Below are positions 1 through 8,988 of a stretch of 64,000 nt of DNA, in pieces. The translations under genes were made by a program, and so were the position numbers. The notes beneath the pieces are model-generated. The model had not been told where the DNA came from. It did not search any database and saw only the letters and a program-made list of their open reading frames with translations. This stretch comes from Streptomyces sp. CB01580 (lineage in GTDB: Bacteria > Actinomycetota > Actinomycetes > Streptomycetales > Streptomycetaceae). Position 1 is the first letter of the stretch. Each line of letters opens with the position of its first letter. The stretch is taken from the NCBI RefSeq assembly GCF_001905795.1, contig NZ_LIXJ01000005.1:1-64000 (forward strand). Direction: 5' to 3'.

Positions 1-1
1 A

Positions 2-136
2 CCTAACAAAGCCCTACTAGCAGCGTCGCACGGCACAACGGGCCGCGCCCCGCTCACCGTCGAGGACCGGGCCGGCCGCACCGATCCTGACCGCCGGCTC
101 GTGGGCCCGCTGCGCCTCCGCGGCGTACGGGGCTGA
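2..136 (+). CDS. possible 3' end of an upstream gene (partial)
   Basis: An open frame enters from the left edge and stops at a TGA at 134-136. Third codon positions become strongly G/C from about base 40 onward. The roughly 44 visible residues are basic and match no family I can name. The stop lies 47 bp before the ABC transporter start, so this may be the tail of a co-directional upstream gene. Support is weak because the stretch is short. Confidence 0.25.
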   Translation, partial: PNKALLAASHGTTGRAPLTVEDRAGRTDPDRRLVGPLRLRGVRG

Positions 137-183
137 TCGCTTCACCGGTCAGGTGGCCGGGGCGCGGGCGCGTCCCCCTGGAT

Positions 184-2001
184 GTGACCGCAATCGAAAC
201 GGCCCCCGGCCCCACGCCTTCCATACCCGCTCGTCTCGTCCGGCGCGCCCTGTACGGGCACGTCCGGCCGCATCGGGCGGCGGTCGCTCTCGGCGCGCTG
301 CTCGCACTGGTCGGCGCGGCGAGCGGGCTGGCCCAGCCACTGGCCGCGAAGGCCCTGGTGGACCGGCTCGGCCAGGACGAGCCGATCGCCCCTGTGCTGC
401 TCGCCCTGACCGCCCTGGTCGTGTTCGGCACGGCGGTCGAGGCGCTTGGCTCGTACGTGCTGGAACGCACCGCCGAGTCGGTGGTGCTCGCCGCCCGGCG
501 CTCGCTGATCGGGCGGCTGCTGCGGCTGCGGCTGAACGAAGTCGAGAAGACCCAGCCGGGCGACCTGATGTCCCGGATCACCTCGGACACCACGCTGCTG
601 AGAGCGGTGACCACCCAGTCCGTGGTGTCGGCGGTGACCGGCGGTCTTTCCTTCGTGGCCACGCTGGTCCTGATGGGCTTCATGGACCCGGTGCTGCTCG
701 GCGTCACGGTCGGGGTGATCGTGCTGATCGGCGGGGCCGTGGCGCTGCTCATGCCGCGGATCGCGGCCGCCACCCGGCGCTCGCAGGAGGCGGTCGGGGA
801 GATCTCCACGGTCCTGGAGCGGGCCTTCGGTGCCTTCCGCACGATCAAGGCGTCCGGCGCGGAGGCGCGGGAGACGGCCGTGGTGGACGCGGCGGCTCAG
901 CGGGCCTGGCGGCACGGCGTGAAGTCCGCGAAGTGGCAGTCGCTCGCGGGCTCCTCGATCGGCCTCGCGGTGCAGGTGTCCTTCCTCGCGGTGCTCGGCA
1001 TCGGCGGCGCGCGGGTGGCGTCCGGGGCGACGACGGTGTCCTCGCTGATCGCCTTCCTGCTGTTCCTCTTCTACCTGATCGAGCCGGTGTCGAAGCTGGT
1101 GGAGGCGGCTACGCAGTTCCAGATGGGGTCGGCGGCGGTGTCGCGGATCCTGGAGGCGGAGGCCCTCGATGTCGAGGAGGCGGGTGGCGCCGCGGCTCCC
1201 GGTCACGGGCCCGTGTCCGTCGTCTTCGACGAGGTCTCCTTCCGCTACCGCGAGGACCTGCCGCCCGTGCACCGGGGTGTCTCCTTCGAGGTCCCTGGCC
1301 GGGGCATGACGGCCTTCGTCGGCCCGTCGGGTGCGGGTAAGACCACCGTCTTCGGGCTGATCGAGCGCTTCTACGAGACGGGCGGCGGCCGGGTCCTGGT
1401 CGACGGCCGGGACGTCCGGGACTGGCCGCTCGCCGAGTTGCGCGCCGCCATCGGCTACGTGGAGCAGGACGCCCCGGTGCTCTCGGGCACCCTGCGTGAG
1501 AACCTGACCTTCGCCGCGCCCGACGCGACCGAGGAGGAGTTGCGCGGCGTGCTCGTACGGGCCAGGCTCGACACGCTCGTCGAGCGGCTGCCCGAGGGTC
1601 TGGAGACCGTCGTCGGACACCGCGGCTCCAAGCTGTCCGGCGGCGAGCGGCAGCGTGTCGCGATCGCCCGGGCACTGCTCCGCCGCCCCCGGCTGCTGCT
1701 CCTGGACGAGGCCACCTCGCAGCTGGACGCGGTCAACGAGCTGGCGCTGCGGGACGTGGTGGCGGAGGTGGCCCGCGAGACGACAGTCCTGGTCGTGGCG
1801 CACCGCCTGTCGACGGTGACCATGGCGGACCGGATCGTGGTGATGGACGGGGGCCGGGTACGGGCGGTGGGCACCCACGCGGAACTGGTGGCGGCCGACG
1901 CGCTGTACGGCGAGCTGGCGGCGACCCAGTTCTTCCTGCCCGAGAGTCGGACCGAGAATCCGAAGATCACCAACGAGCGATCGCAGATGACCGATCTATG
2001 A
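184..2001 (+). CDS. ABC exporter half-transporter (membrane domain fused to ATPase)
   Basis: This 605-residue protein has the classic type IV exporter layout: a six-helix transmembrane domain (about residues 25-310) followed by an ATPase domain (about 345-585). The ATPase keeps every motif: Walker A GPSGAGKT at 380-387, Q-loop Gln at 428, signature LSGGE at 484-488, Walker B ending LLLLDE at 504-509 and the switch His at 540. It should work as a homodimer, or as a heterodimer with another half, and pump hydrophobic compounds or lipids out of the cell. The substrate cannot be read from sequence. The GTG start at 184 lacks an obvious Shine-Dalgarno sequence, so the N-terminus is approximate. 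It is clearly paralogous to the broken transporter at 12535-14046, sharing the intracellular-loop PGDL and SD(T/S)TLL residues. Confidence 0.9.
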   Translation: MTAIETAPGPTPSIPARLVRRALYGHVRPHRAAVALGALLALVGAASGLAQPLAAKALVDRLGQDEPIAPVLLALTALVVFGTAVEALGSYVLERTAESVVLAARRSLIGRLLRLRLNEVEKTQPGDLMSRITSDTTLLRAVTTQSVVSAVTGGLSFVATLVLMGFMDPVLLGVTVGVIVLIGGAVALLMPRIAAATRRSQEAVGEISTVLERAFGAFRTIKASGAEARETAVVDAAAQRAWRHGVKSAKWQSLAGSSIGLAVQVSFLAVLGIGGARVASGATTVSSLIAFLLFLFYLIEPVSKLVEAATQFQMGSAAVSRILEAEALDVEEAGGAAAPGHGPVSVVFDEVSFRYREDLPPVHRGVSFEVPGRGMTAFVGPSGAGKTTVFGLIERFYETGGGRVLVDGRDVRDWPLAELRAAIGYVEQDAPVLSGTLRENLTFAAPDATEEELRGVLVRARLDTLVERLPEGLETVVGHRGSKLSGGERQRVAIARALLRRPRLLLLDEATSQLDAVNELALRDVVAEVARETTVLVVAHRLSTVTMADRIVVMDGGRVRAVGTHAELVAADALYGELAATQFFLPESRTENPKITNERSQMTDL

Positions 2002-2022
2002 AATGAAACGGGCAATCACATC

Positions 2023-2057
2023 GTCCGGTACACGGTCGCTGTGACCGCGTCCCGGAC
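2023..2057 (+). terminator. candidate terminator after the ABC exporter
   Basis: Twenty-one bases past the stop lies a two-level hairpin: outer stem GTCCGG/CCGGAC, an internal loop, then inner stem CGGTC/GACCG with a 5-nt loop. There is no T-tract, which is usual for actinomycete terminators. Confidence 0.4.
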
Positions 2058-2296
2058 GATTCCTCCGCTCCCGCCTCCTCCACCGCTCGCACAAGCCCCG
2101 CCTCCTTCGCGGCGCCCCGGCGGCATGGCCGTCGTCGCCAACTCGACCTCCGGCGGTGCCGGAACCGCCACCGAGGACGATGGGGGCCTGCCTCGAAGGA
2201 GCCTGGCGGGTGGCCGCTCGTCGGTACGGGCATGGAGCCGATCCACGCCTGGTTCCCGAGCCGAGGGGCGCGGGAGAACGGGCCACCGCCCCGGCC

Positions 2297-3040
2297 TCAC
2301 TTCACCCGCGGAGCTATGGCCTTCGCCAGTGCCACGACATCGGCGAAGCCCCCGTACTTGTTGTCGGAGGTCACGGACAGCACCCGGTCGCCGATCTGCA
2401 TCACGACAAACTCCTGACCGACGTAGATCTTCCGGTCGACCTTGACGAGCACGCCTCCCTCCCCCGGGCCGTCCACCGCGCTGACCGTCACCGTCACCGG
2501 GTTGGCCAGCAGCCCGGAGGAGTTCGGCTCATAGGTGGTTCCGCAGATGCCCTCCAGCACCTTCAGCCTGCTGAGCACCTCCGCCGCCTCACTCGCGGGG
2601 TAGGAGTTCACCGCGACCCCGACCTCGTGGGCCGACGAGTCCACGACCCCCACGCCGGCGTACGCGGCCGGGCTGCCGACGGCCGCCCCCGTTCCGTGGC
2701 CGGCCAGTTGGTCGCAGTCGGGAAGCACCGTCGGGCTGGGGGCGGGGGATCGCGGCAGCTGCGTCGGGCCGCTGTCCGCCTCCTTGAAGACGGAGGACAG
2801 CTTCCAGCCCGTGGGCAGGGTGTGGTTGGTCGGCAGGTAGGTCTTCAGGACCGACCCCGGCACCACGTTCGGGTCCACGGTCGGCGTCGCAGGCGTCAGC
2901 GGCGACGGGCCGGCGGCGGTACTGGCCGCTGCCGCCGGCCTCTCGGCCGTCGCCTGCTCTGCCAGCTGCGAGCTGCACCCCGCGCAGATGACAGCAATGC
3001 ACACGGCCCCGGCAACCGTGGAGAATCGGAACGTACTCAT
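2297..3040 (-). CDS. secreted lipoprotein of unknown function
   Basis: This is a 247-residue protein. The ATG at 3040 was chosen because a purine-rich GGAAGGCGAGG lies just upstream and because a signal peptide begins immediately: a short basic start, a hydrophobic stretch and a lipobox-like CAGC with the acceptor Cys at residue 22. The -3 position of the lipobox is Cys rather than Leu, which is slightly unusual. A Thr/Pro/Ala-rich linker (about 25-60) leads to a compact C-terminal domain of about 170 residues with two cysteines (in DCDQL and GICGTT) that could form a disulphide. The layout recalls actinomycete extracellular sensor or PknH-C-like lipoproteins, but I cannot place it in a family. 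It probably sits on the outer face of the membrane. Confidence 0.7.
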   Translation of the reverse strand: MSTFRFSTVAGAVCIAVICAGCSSQLAEQATAERPAAAASTAAGPSPLTPATPTVDPNVVPGSVLKTYLPTNHTLPTGWKLSSVFKEADSGPTQLPRSPAPSPTVLPDCDQLAGHGTGAAVGSPAAYAGVGVVDSSAHEVGVAVNSYPASEAAEVLSRLKVLEGICGTTYEPNSSGLLANPVTVTVSAVDGPGEGGVLVKVDRKIYVGQEFVVMQIGDRVLSVTSDNKYGGFADVVALAKAIAPRVK

Positions 3041-3074
3041 CGACACCTCGCCTTCCTGCTCTGTATGACAGCAC

Positions 3075-3620
3075 ACCAGGCTGACATCCCCGACGCCCCG
3101 GACCGCATGCGGATCCGCCCCTGGTGCTTCCCGGGCCTGCCGTGTTCCAAGCCGCCTGCACCGCGAGGCCGAGCACTTCCTCGCCTTCGTCGGCATGGCG
3201 GGCCGCGCGCACCTCGCCGCGAACGGGAACCCGCCCCGTGCGGGAGCCCATGGCGAACGCGGATCCCAGGTTTCCGTGAGACGTGCGTGCCGCACTCGTA
3301 CGGCCCGACGGCCATGTCGCCCGGGCAAGCAACGAGCCGGACGACGAAGCGCCGGCCCAGGAAGCACGAAACGTCGTGGCCGCCAAGCGCGTCGGGTGAG
3401 ACGAAGTCGCTGCGGTGGCCGAGGCGGACCACCGGGGCAGCGGTGCGGGCGGGGCCGGAACGGTGGCCTGCGCGGCCTCGGTGCGGGTCTTCGGCCCTGC
3501 GGTTTGCCGGGCGCGGACCTGCTCCCGCTCGTACTCGCGGATCCACGCCCTGTTCGTCACCGCTTGGCGCAGCCGCCTCTCGGTGGTCGTGCGGCGCCGC
3601 GCCTCGGAGGCGTACTGCAT
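3075..3620 (-). pseudogene. frame-disrupted hypothetical ORF
   Basis: Minus-strand coding character (high G/C third positions, protein-like composition) starts at an ATG at 3620 with a helical, Arg/Glu/Gln-rich segment. It then seems to move to another frame near 3425 (segment containing ALGGHDVSCFLGRR) and back again near 3240. No single frame carries the whole stretch plausibly. Either it is a decayed gene just upstream of the lipoprotein, or sequencing indels break it. I recognise no family, and the boundaries are approximate. Confidence 0.35.
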
Positions 3621-3651
3621 TCCCCGTCGGTCTCAACGTATAGCGCGCCGG

Positions 3652-3670
3652 GGGGCTTGCGGCAAGACCC
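3652..3670 (+). promoter_or_regulatory. rifamycin-associated element (RAE) upstream of rph
   Basis: The 19-bp inverted repeat GGGGCTTGCGGCAAGACCC has two 9-bp arms around a central G with one mismatch. It matches my recollection of the RAE, the element found upstream of rifamycin-inactivating genes in actinomycetes and linked to rifamycin-responsive expression. A possible promoter overlaps it: TTGCGG at 3657-3662 and AGAAT near 3683-3687. The rph start is 308 bp downstream, so the transcript would have a long leader. Confidence 0.75.
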
Positions 3671-3978
3671 GGGTCGTGGCGCAGAATCATCGGCCGAGGT
3701 CACAACCTGCGGAAATGGGAACATGTGCGCCTTTTTCGATGTGCGAGGAACGCGGTGCCGTCGAACCGGTGGTGGGACTGGCAGTGCGGTGGCGGGCCCG
3801 CGGCGGAGGTTCGGGGGTGCGCTCCGCCGGACGGGGCGGAGCGATCGACTGACTCGTCGGAGGGAAGGCGACCAGGGATGAGGACGTACCCGGCAAGGGG
3901 TTCGACAGAGCTGGAGGTGTCGGTGATTCGATCGGCCAGTGCAGCACACCGGAGCACGGCTGCCTCGGAGGTGTCGCG

Positions 3979-6576
3979 ATGATTGAGCAGTACGTGTTGG
4001 ATCTTCAAGGGATCGACGAGACGCAGATCGCGGTCGTCGGCGGCAAGGGCGCACATCTGGGCGGGCTGTCGGGGATCGAGGGCATCCGCGTGCCGGGGGG
4101 CTTTTGCGTGACGACGGACGCCTTCCGGCGGATCATGGCGGAGGCGCCGTCGATCGACGATCGGCTCGACCAGCTGTCGCGCTTGAACCCGGACGACCGG
4201 GAGGGGATCCGCACGCTCAGCGCGCAGATTCGCCGGACCATCGAAGGGATTGCCGTCCCGGGCGATCTCGCGACGGCGATCACCCGCGCGCTCGCCCGGC
4301 TCGGCGAGCAAGCCGCCTGCGCCGTCCGATCCAGCGCGACGGCCGAGGACCTGCCGACGGCCTCCTTCGCCGGCCAGCAGGACACGTACCTGAACGTCGT
4401 GGGGCCGACGGCGATCCTCCAGCACGTCGGCCGGTGCTGGGCCTCGCTGTTCACCGAGCGGGCCGTGACCTACCGCCGGCGGAACGGCATCGACCACCGT
4501 ACGGTCCACATGGCCGTGGTCGTGCAGCAGATGGTCTTCCCGCATGCGGCCGGCGTCCTGTTCACGGCCGACCCCGTCACGGGCAACCGGAAGGTCGCCA
4601 CTGTGGACGCCGGCTTCGGCCTCGGCGAGGCCCTGGTCTCCGGCCTGGTGAACCCGGACGTCTTCAAGGTGCGACACGGCGAAGTCGTCTCCAGAACGAT
4701 CGCCGCCGAACAGCGTGCCGTTCGCGCCCTGCCGGCCGGCGGTACGCAGGAAGCGGCGTTCGACTCGCAGCCGCAGGAGCAGCCGGCGCTGACGGATGCG
4801 CAGGTCGTGCAGCTCGTGCAGCTCGGGCGGCGGATCGAGGCGCACTTCGGCCGCCCGCAGGACATCGAATGGTGCCTGGCCGATGACGGCTTCCAGATCG
4901 TTCAGAGCCGACCGATCACAACGCTGTTCCCCGTCCCCGAGACCGGCGACCAGGAGAATCACGTCTACGTCTCCGTCGGCCATGGGCAGATGATGACCGA
5001 CCCCATGAAGCCCCTGGGGCTCTCCATGTGGCAGCTGACGGCCATGGCACCGATGCACGAGGCCGGCGGGAGGCTGTTCGTCGACGTCACCCGGCGCCTG
5101 GCCTCGCCCGCGAGCCGCGCCGGCCTCCTGGACCTCGTAGGGAGAGGCGATCCGCTGACCAGGGACGCTCTGGAGACCGTCCTCGACCGCGACGATTTCG
5201 TCCCGCTGCTCCCGGACACGGGTCCCGGCGGGCCGCCGGCCGGCGGCGCGTCCGCCCCGATCGAGACCGATCCGGCCATCGTCACCGAGCTGATCGAGCG
5301 CAGCCGGGCATCCATCGATGCCCTGGAGCGCGACATCCGGACGAAGACCGGACCGGCGCTGTTCGACTTCCTGTTGGAGGCCTTCGAGGAGCACAAACGA
5401 GTCCTCGGTGATCCGCTGAACCTTCGGGCGATCATGGCGGGGATGGAGGCCACGTGGTGGCTCAACGACAAGCTGCAGGAGTGGCTGGGCGAGAAGAACG
5501 CGGCTGACACGCTCACGCTGTCCGCCCCCGACAACGTCACCTCGGAGATGGGACTCGCGCTGCTCGACGTCGCGGACGTGATCCGGCCGTGGCCGGAGGT
5601 GGTGGCGTTCCTGCAGGGCGTCGAGGACGAGGGCTTCCTGGACGAGCTGGTGAAGCTCGCGGGCGGGACCGAAGCGCGCGATGCCATAGAGGCCTACCTC
5701 GACCGGTACGGCATGCGCTGCGTCGGCGAGATCGACATCACGAGGCCGCGTTGGCGCGAGCGCCCCACCACGCTCGTGCCCGTGATCCTCGACAACGTCA
5801 GGAACTTCGAACCGGGCACCGCCGAACGGCGCTTCGAGCAAGGGCGGAAGAAGGCACTGAAGAAGGAACAGGACGTGCTGTCACGCCTGCGCGACCTGCC
5901 GGACGGGGACCAGAAGGCCGACGAGACCAAGCGGATGATCGACCGGGTCCGTACCTTCATCGGGTACCGGGAGTACCCGAAGTACGGCATCGTCAGCCGC
6001 TACTTCGTCTACAAGCAGGCCCTGCTGGCGGAGGCCGAGCGCCTCGTGCAGGCCGATGTGCTTCGTGAGAAGGAGGACATCTTCTACCTCACGTTCCAGG
6101 AGTGCCACGACGTCGTGCGCTCGAACCAGGTGGATGAACAGCTCATCCAGCAGCGCAAGGACGTGTTCCGGTCGTACCACGCGCTCACACCACCCCGGGT
6201 GCTCACATCGGATGGCGAGGCCGTCACCGGGGCGTACCGGCGCGACGACGTGCCGACCGGTGCCCTGGTCGGCCTACCGGTCTCCGCCGGGACCGTCGAG
6301 GGAAGGGCCCGCGTCATCCTCGACATGGCGGAGGCCGATGTCGAGGCGGGCGACATCCTGGTCACGACCTGCACGGACCCCGGCTGGTCGCCCCTGTTCG
6401 TCGGAATCACGGGCCTGGTGACGGAGGTGGGCGGCCTGATGACCCATGGCGCAGTGATCGCCCGGGAGTACGGCTTGCCGGCCGTCGTGGGCGTGGAGCA
6501 GGCCACCCGGCTGATCCGGGACGGGCAGCGGATCCGCGTGCACGGAACCGACGGGTACGTCGAGATCCTGCCTTGA
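3979..6576 (+). CDS. rph: rifamycin-inactivating phosphotransferase (Rph)
   Basis: This 865-residue dikinase-type enzyme should transfer the beta-phosphate of ATP to the ansa-chain C21 hydroxyl of rifamycins, releasing AMP and phosphate and inactivating the drug in the cytosol. The order is that of the Rph family: a PEP-synthase-like ATP-binding domain (about 1-320, with GGKGAHLGGL near the N-terminus and SSATAEDLPTASFAGQQ), a long rifamycin-binding middle domain, and a C-terminal swivelling His domain with THGA carrying the phospho-acceptor His at 823. Total length matches characterised Rph proteins. The ATG at 3979 follows CGGAGG at good spacing. The RAE upstream favours Rph over PEP synthase, because ordinary PEP synthases are shorter and lack this middle domain. 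It would give rifampicin resistance if expressed. Confidence 0.93.
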   Translation: MIEQYVLDLQGIDETQIAVVGGKGAHLGGLSGIEGIRVPGGFCVTTDAFRRIMAEAPSIDDRLDQLSRLNPDDREGIRTLSAQIRRTIEGIAVPGDLATAITRALARLGEQAACAVRSSATAEDLPTASFAGQQDTYLNVVGPTAILQHVGRCWASLFTERAVTYRRRNGIDHRTVHMAVVVQQMVFPHAAGVLFTADPVTGNRKVATVDAGFGLGEALVSGLVNPDVFKVRHGEVVSRTIAAEQRAVRALPAGGTQEAAFDSQPQEQPALTDAQVVQLVQLGRRIEAHFGRPQDIEWCLADDGFQIVQSRPITTLFPVPETGDQENHVYVSVGHGQMMTDPMKPLGLSMWQLTAMAPMHEAGGRLFVDVTRRLASPASRAGLLDLVGRGDPLTRDALETVLDRDDFVPLLPDTGPGGPPAGGASAPIETDPAIVTELIERSRASIDALERDIRTKTGPALFDFLLEAFEEHKRVLGDPLNLRAIMAGMEATWWLNDKLQEWLGEKNAADTLTLSAPDNVTSEMGLALLDVADVIRPWPEVVAFLQGVEDEGFLDELVKLAGGTEARDAIEAYLDRYGMRCVGEIDITRPRWRERPTTLVPVILDNVRNFEPGTAERRFEQGRKKALKKEQDVLSRLRDLPDGDQKADETKRMIDRVRTFIGYREYPKYGIVSRYFVYKQALLAEAERLVQADVLREKEDIFYLTFQECHDVVRSNQVDEQLIQQRKDVFRSYHALTPPRVLTSDGEAVTGAYRRDDVPTGALVGLPVSAGTVEGRARVILDMAEADVEAGDILVTTCTDPGWSPLFVGITGLVTEVGGLMTHGAVIAREYGLPAVVGVEQATRLIRDGQRIRVHGTDGYVEILP

Positions 6577-6632
6577 CCGACCACACCGGGCAGGCCCATC
6601 CGTATCACGGACTGAGCGGGACCATGCTTGTG

Positions 6633-6659
6633 GGGGTGGGCCGCGAGGTGGCTCACCCC
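6633..6659 (+). terminator. terminator between convergent rph and the membrane-protein gene
   Basis: The hairpin has stem GGGGTG/CACCCC, a G-T pair, then GCC/GGC with a 7-nt loop. It lies between the rph stop (6576) and the stop of the opposite-strand gene (6705), so it may act in both directions. Confidence 0.55.
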
Positions 6660-6704
6660 GCTCCTCCCGCTGGTCGGAACTGCGCCACGTACCGCTCAAG
6701 GCCG

Positions 6705-7250
6705 TCAGGAACGCTGTCTCCGCCGGCAGTCGGCGTGGCCCGTGCCGCGCAACAGCATGCCGAGTGAGAGCATCCCGGACAGGCTGAGCAGCAGCGTGGA
6801 CCAGAACCAGAAACGCATCCATGTGTCGGGGACAGGCAGCAGGAGCACCAGCACGGCTGGGTACAGAACCAGCAACCACCCCAACCGGCGCTCCGCTCCG
6901 GACTGTTGGCCCAGTCGCCTGGTCACGCACTCGCCCGACCCGGTGGCCCCACGGGTGACCAGCATCAGCCCATCAACGATGGTCGGCCGACACGTATGCA
7001 CGAGCGCGCCGATCATTGTGAGGAGCAGGGCCAGTCCCAGTAACTGAGCCCATGCGGGCACTCGGGGATGGCCTGCTGTGGTGACCATCAGCATGGGCAC
7101 CGCGAACATCACGGTGCCCAGCGCCTCGAAGGCGAGAAGCCGGTTGGCCGGGGTGCGGCTCAGCGCCGTGGACACCGGCGACTTCCTGGACAGAGAACTT
7201 CGGTGGCCGCAGGTACAACCGATCGCTCGGGGGCGGCGAGGATTCGTCAT
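6705..7250 (-). CDS. small integral membrane protein of unknown function
   Basis: The 181-residue product has about four hydrophobic segments (near residues 45-60, 68-85, 124-140 and 147-165) joined by short polar loops. A basic N-terminus of about 40 residues precedes them. The ATG at 7250 overlaps the monooxygenase stop by 4 bp (ATGA), which fixes the start and implies translational coupling and co-expression. I do not recognise a family. A role alongside the upstream Baeyer-Villiger enzyme, such as substrate entry or membrane anchoring, is only guessed from the operon. Confidence 0.65.
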   Translation of the reverse strand: MTNPRRPRAIGCTCGHRSSLSRKSPVSTALSRTPANRLLAFEALGTVMFAVPMLMVTTAGHPRVPAWAQLLGLALLLTMIGALVHTCRPTIVDGLMLVTRGATGSGECVTRRLGQQSGAERRLGWLLVLYPAVLVLLLPVPDTWMRFWFWSTLLLSLSGMLSLGMLLRGTGHADCRRRQRS

Positions 7251-8905
7251 GATCCTGGCTGCGCTGCGTCGGCGCCCACCCGGTCGGACTCGCCGGAGAC
7301 GTGCCGGTTCAGGGTGTCGCGTGACGCCGTCAGCACATACTCTTCCGGGTCGATGGTTCGGGTGCGACGGCGGAACCGCCAGGTCGGCGCGGGCCAGATG
7401 GTGGTGACACGGCCCGTACGGTCCTGGTACCAGCCGGAGCAGCCGCCCGCGGCCCAGACGGTGGGGGCCATCCTGTTCCGCAGTTCGACGTTGTACGCCT
7501 GTTGCGTCTCCGCGTGCACCTCCACGGCGCCCAGGCTGCGGCTGCGCATCAGCCGCAGGGCGCTGATGAGGTAGTTGATCTGTGACTCGATCATGTAAAT
7601 GAGGCTCGTGTGTCCCACGCCCGTGTTGGGGCCCGCCATCAGGAACAGGTTGGGGAATCCCGCGACGGTCGTGCCGAGGTGCGCCTGCGGGCTGCCCTGC
7701 CAGATCTCGTCCAGGGAACGCCCGTCAACGCCTATGACGCGCCGCGCGTAGGAGGCGTCGGTGACACGGAATCCGGTTCCGAAGAGCAGTACGTCCACCG
7801 GATGCGCGGTGTCGGCGGGTGCGGCGCCACCGGATGCGGCTTGCGCGCCGCCACCCGGCGTGGTGAGGACCACGTCCGGCCCGATGCTCGCGATCGGGTC
7901 GGTGACGACGTGGACGTTGGGTTGGACCAGTGCCGGGTAGTAGTCGTCGGACAGCAGGACCCGCTTGCAACCCAACGCGTAGTCCGGGGTGAGCTTGGAC
8001 CGCAGCTCAGGATCCTTGACCTGGCGGTGCAGATGGGCCAGTGCCTCCCGACGCCCCAGAGCGGCCATGGTGCGGTTGCCGAGCAGAGCCGGCAATGTCG
8101 CCTCCCGAACCAGGTACTCCCAGCCTCGCGCCAGTCGCTGCACCGGCGGAGCCAGCCGGAACAGGCGACGCTGCCATGCCGGGACCGGCCGATCCCGGCG
8201 CGGGGCGACCCATGACGGAGTGCGCTGAAAGACCGTCACCTGCTGGGCCGTGCGCTGCAGGTGAGGGATGAACTGGACGGCGCTCGCGCCTGTCCCGATC
8301 ACACCCACCCGCTTTCCGGAAAGGTCCAGGTCGTGCCTCCACCCGGCGGAGTGGAACGCCGCTCCGGTGAAGTCTTCCAGGCCTGGCAGCGAGGGGATGG
8401 CCGGCTCCGAAAGGGGCCCTTGGGCCATCACCAGCAGCCCGGCGCTGAGCGGTCCCGTGCTGGTGTCCAGGTCCCAGCGCAGCCGCTCAGGGTCCCAGGT
8501 GGCGCGCTGCAACTCGCAGCCGAGCCGAAGGCGGGGCGTCAGACCGTACCGGGCGACGCAGCGCTTCAGGTACCGCTCGATCTCCTCCTGAGGAGCGAAG
8601 CGCCTGCTCCAGGTGGGGTTGGGTGCGAACGAGAACGAGTAGAGACGCGAGGGCACGTCGCAGGCGCACCCCGGATAGGCGTTGTCCCGCCACGTGCCGC
8701 CGACCTCATCGGCCCGCTCCAGTATCAGCAGGTCGCGGTGGCCCTCCCGCAGCAGCCGGATGGCTGTGCCGACTCCCGCGAATCCCGCACCGACGATGAC
8801 GACGGATGCGTGACGTCCGGGTGCGGCGCTGCCCGGCCCGGTACGCCGCTGCCGCGCCATGACTGGCCCGCGGGGGACCGGATCCGTGTCGTGCGAGTCG
8901 GCCAT
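7247..8905 (-). CDS. flavin-dependent Baeyer-Villiger monooxygenase
   Basis: This 552-residue FAD/NADPH enzyme probably inserts oxygen next to a ketone carbonyl to give an ester or lactone. It has the first Rossmann motif GAGFAG at 39-44, the Baeyer-Villiger fingerprint FxGxxxHSxxW at 179-189, a second Rossmann motif GVIGTGASAVQF just after it, and the late ATG motif FGTGF. The start at 8905 was preferred over an ATG 27 bases upstream because GGAGGAGG sits about 7 bases before it. The gene is divergent from a saccharopine-dehydrogenase-like gene and an alpha/beta hydrolase. This fits a ketone-to-ester-to-acid-plus-alcohol route. The promoter overlaps the paired palindrome at 8937-8965. The real substrate (cyclic ketone, steroid or aliphatic ketone) is unknown. 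Confidence 0.88.
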   Translation of the reverse strand: MADSHDTDPVPRGPVMARQRRTGPGSAAPGRHASVVIVGAGFAGVGTAIRLLREGHRDLLILERADEVGGTWRDNAYPGCACDVPSRLYSFSFAPNPTWSRRFAPQEEIERYLKRCVARYGLTPRLRLGCELQRATWDPERLRWDLDTSTGPLSAGLLVMAQGPLSEPAIPSLPGLEDFTGAAFHSAGWRHDLDLSGKRVGVIGTGASAVQFIPHLQRTAQQVTVFQRTPSWVAPRRDRPVPAWQRRLFRLAPPVQRLARGWEYLVREATLPALLGNRTMAALGRREALAHLHRQVKDPELRSKLTPDYALGCKRVLLSDDYYPALVQPNVHVVTDPIASIGPDVVLTTPGGGAQAASGGAAPADTAHPVDVLLFGTGFRVTDASYARRVIGVDGRSLDEIWQGSPQAHLGTTVAGFPNLFLMAGPNTGVGHTSLIYMIESQINYLISALRLMRSRSLGAVEVHAETQQAYNVELRNRMAPTVWAAGGCSGWYQDRTGRVTTIWPAPTWRFRRRTRTIDPEEYVLTASRDTLNRHVSGESDRVGADAAQPGS

Positions 8906-8936
8906 GATGACCCTCCTCCAGCATTTACTCATCGTG

Positions 8937-8965
8937 AATACGATCGTATGGTCTACGATCGTATT
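8937..8965. promoter_or_regulatory. paired palindromic operator in a divergent promoter
   Basis: Two identical palindromes TACGATCGTA (8939-8948 and 8954-8963) sit centre-to-centre 15 bp apart, and together form a perfect inverted repeat with 12-bp arms and a 5-bp spacer. TACGAT also fits a -10 box in either direction, so a bound protein would block both divergent genes. The same CGATCG-N9-CGATCG spacing recurs before the PaaX-like regulator gene at 11262-11282, which makes that regulator the likely ligand. Confidence 0.7.
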
Positions 8966-8988
8966 ACACGCGACGAACGGAGTGCGCG

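Noticed and set aside
142..1878. 578-codon minus-strand frame opposite the ABC exporter
   Set aside because: It mirrors the high-GC codon pattern of the exporter, has an Arg/His/Gln-rich composition and no domain; it is an antisense shadow.
3700..5841. 713-codon minus-strand frame opposite rph
   Set aside because: Same reason: rph on the plus strand has full family motifs, while the antisense product has low-complexity composition and no family.
3979..6576. Call as phosphoenolpyruvate synthase
   Set aside because: The middle domain and total length fit Rph, and the RAE lies upstream; PEP synthase lacks the rifamycin-binding region.
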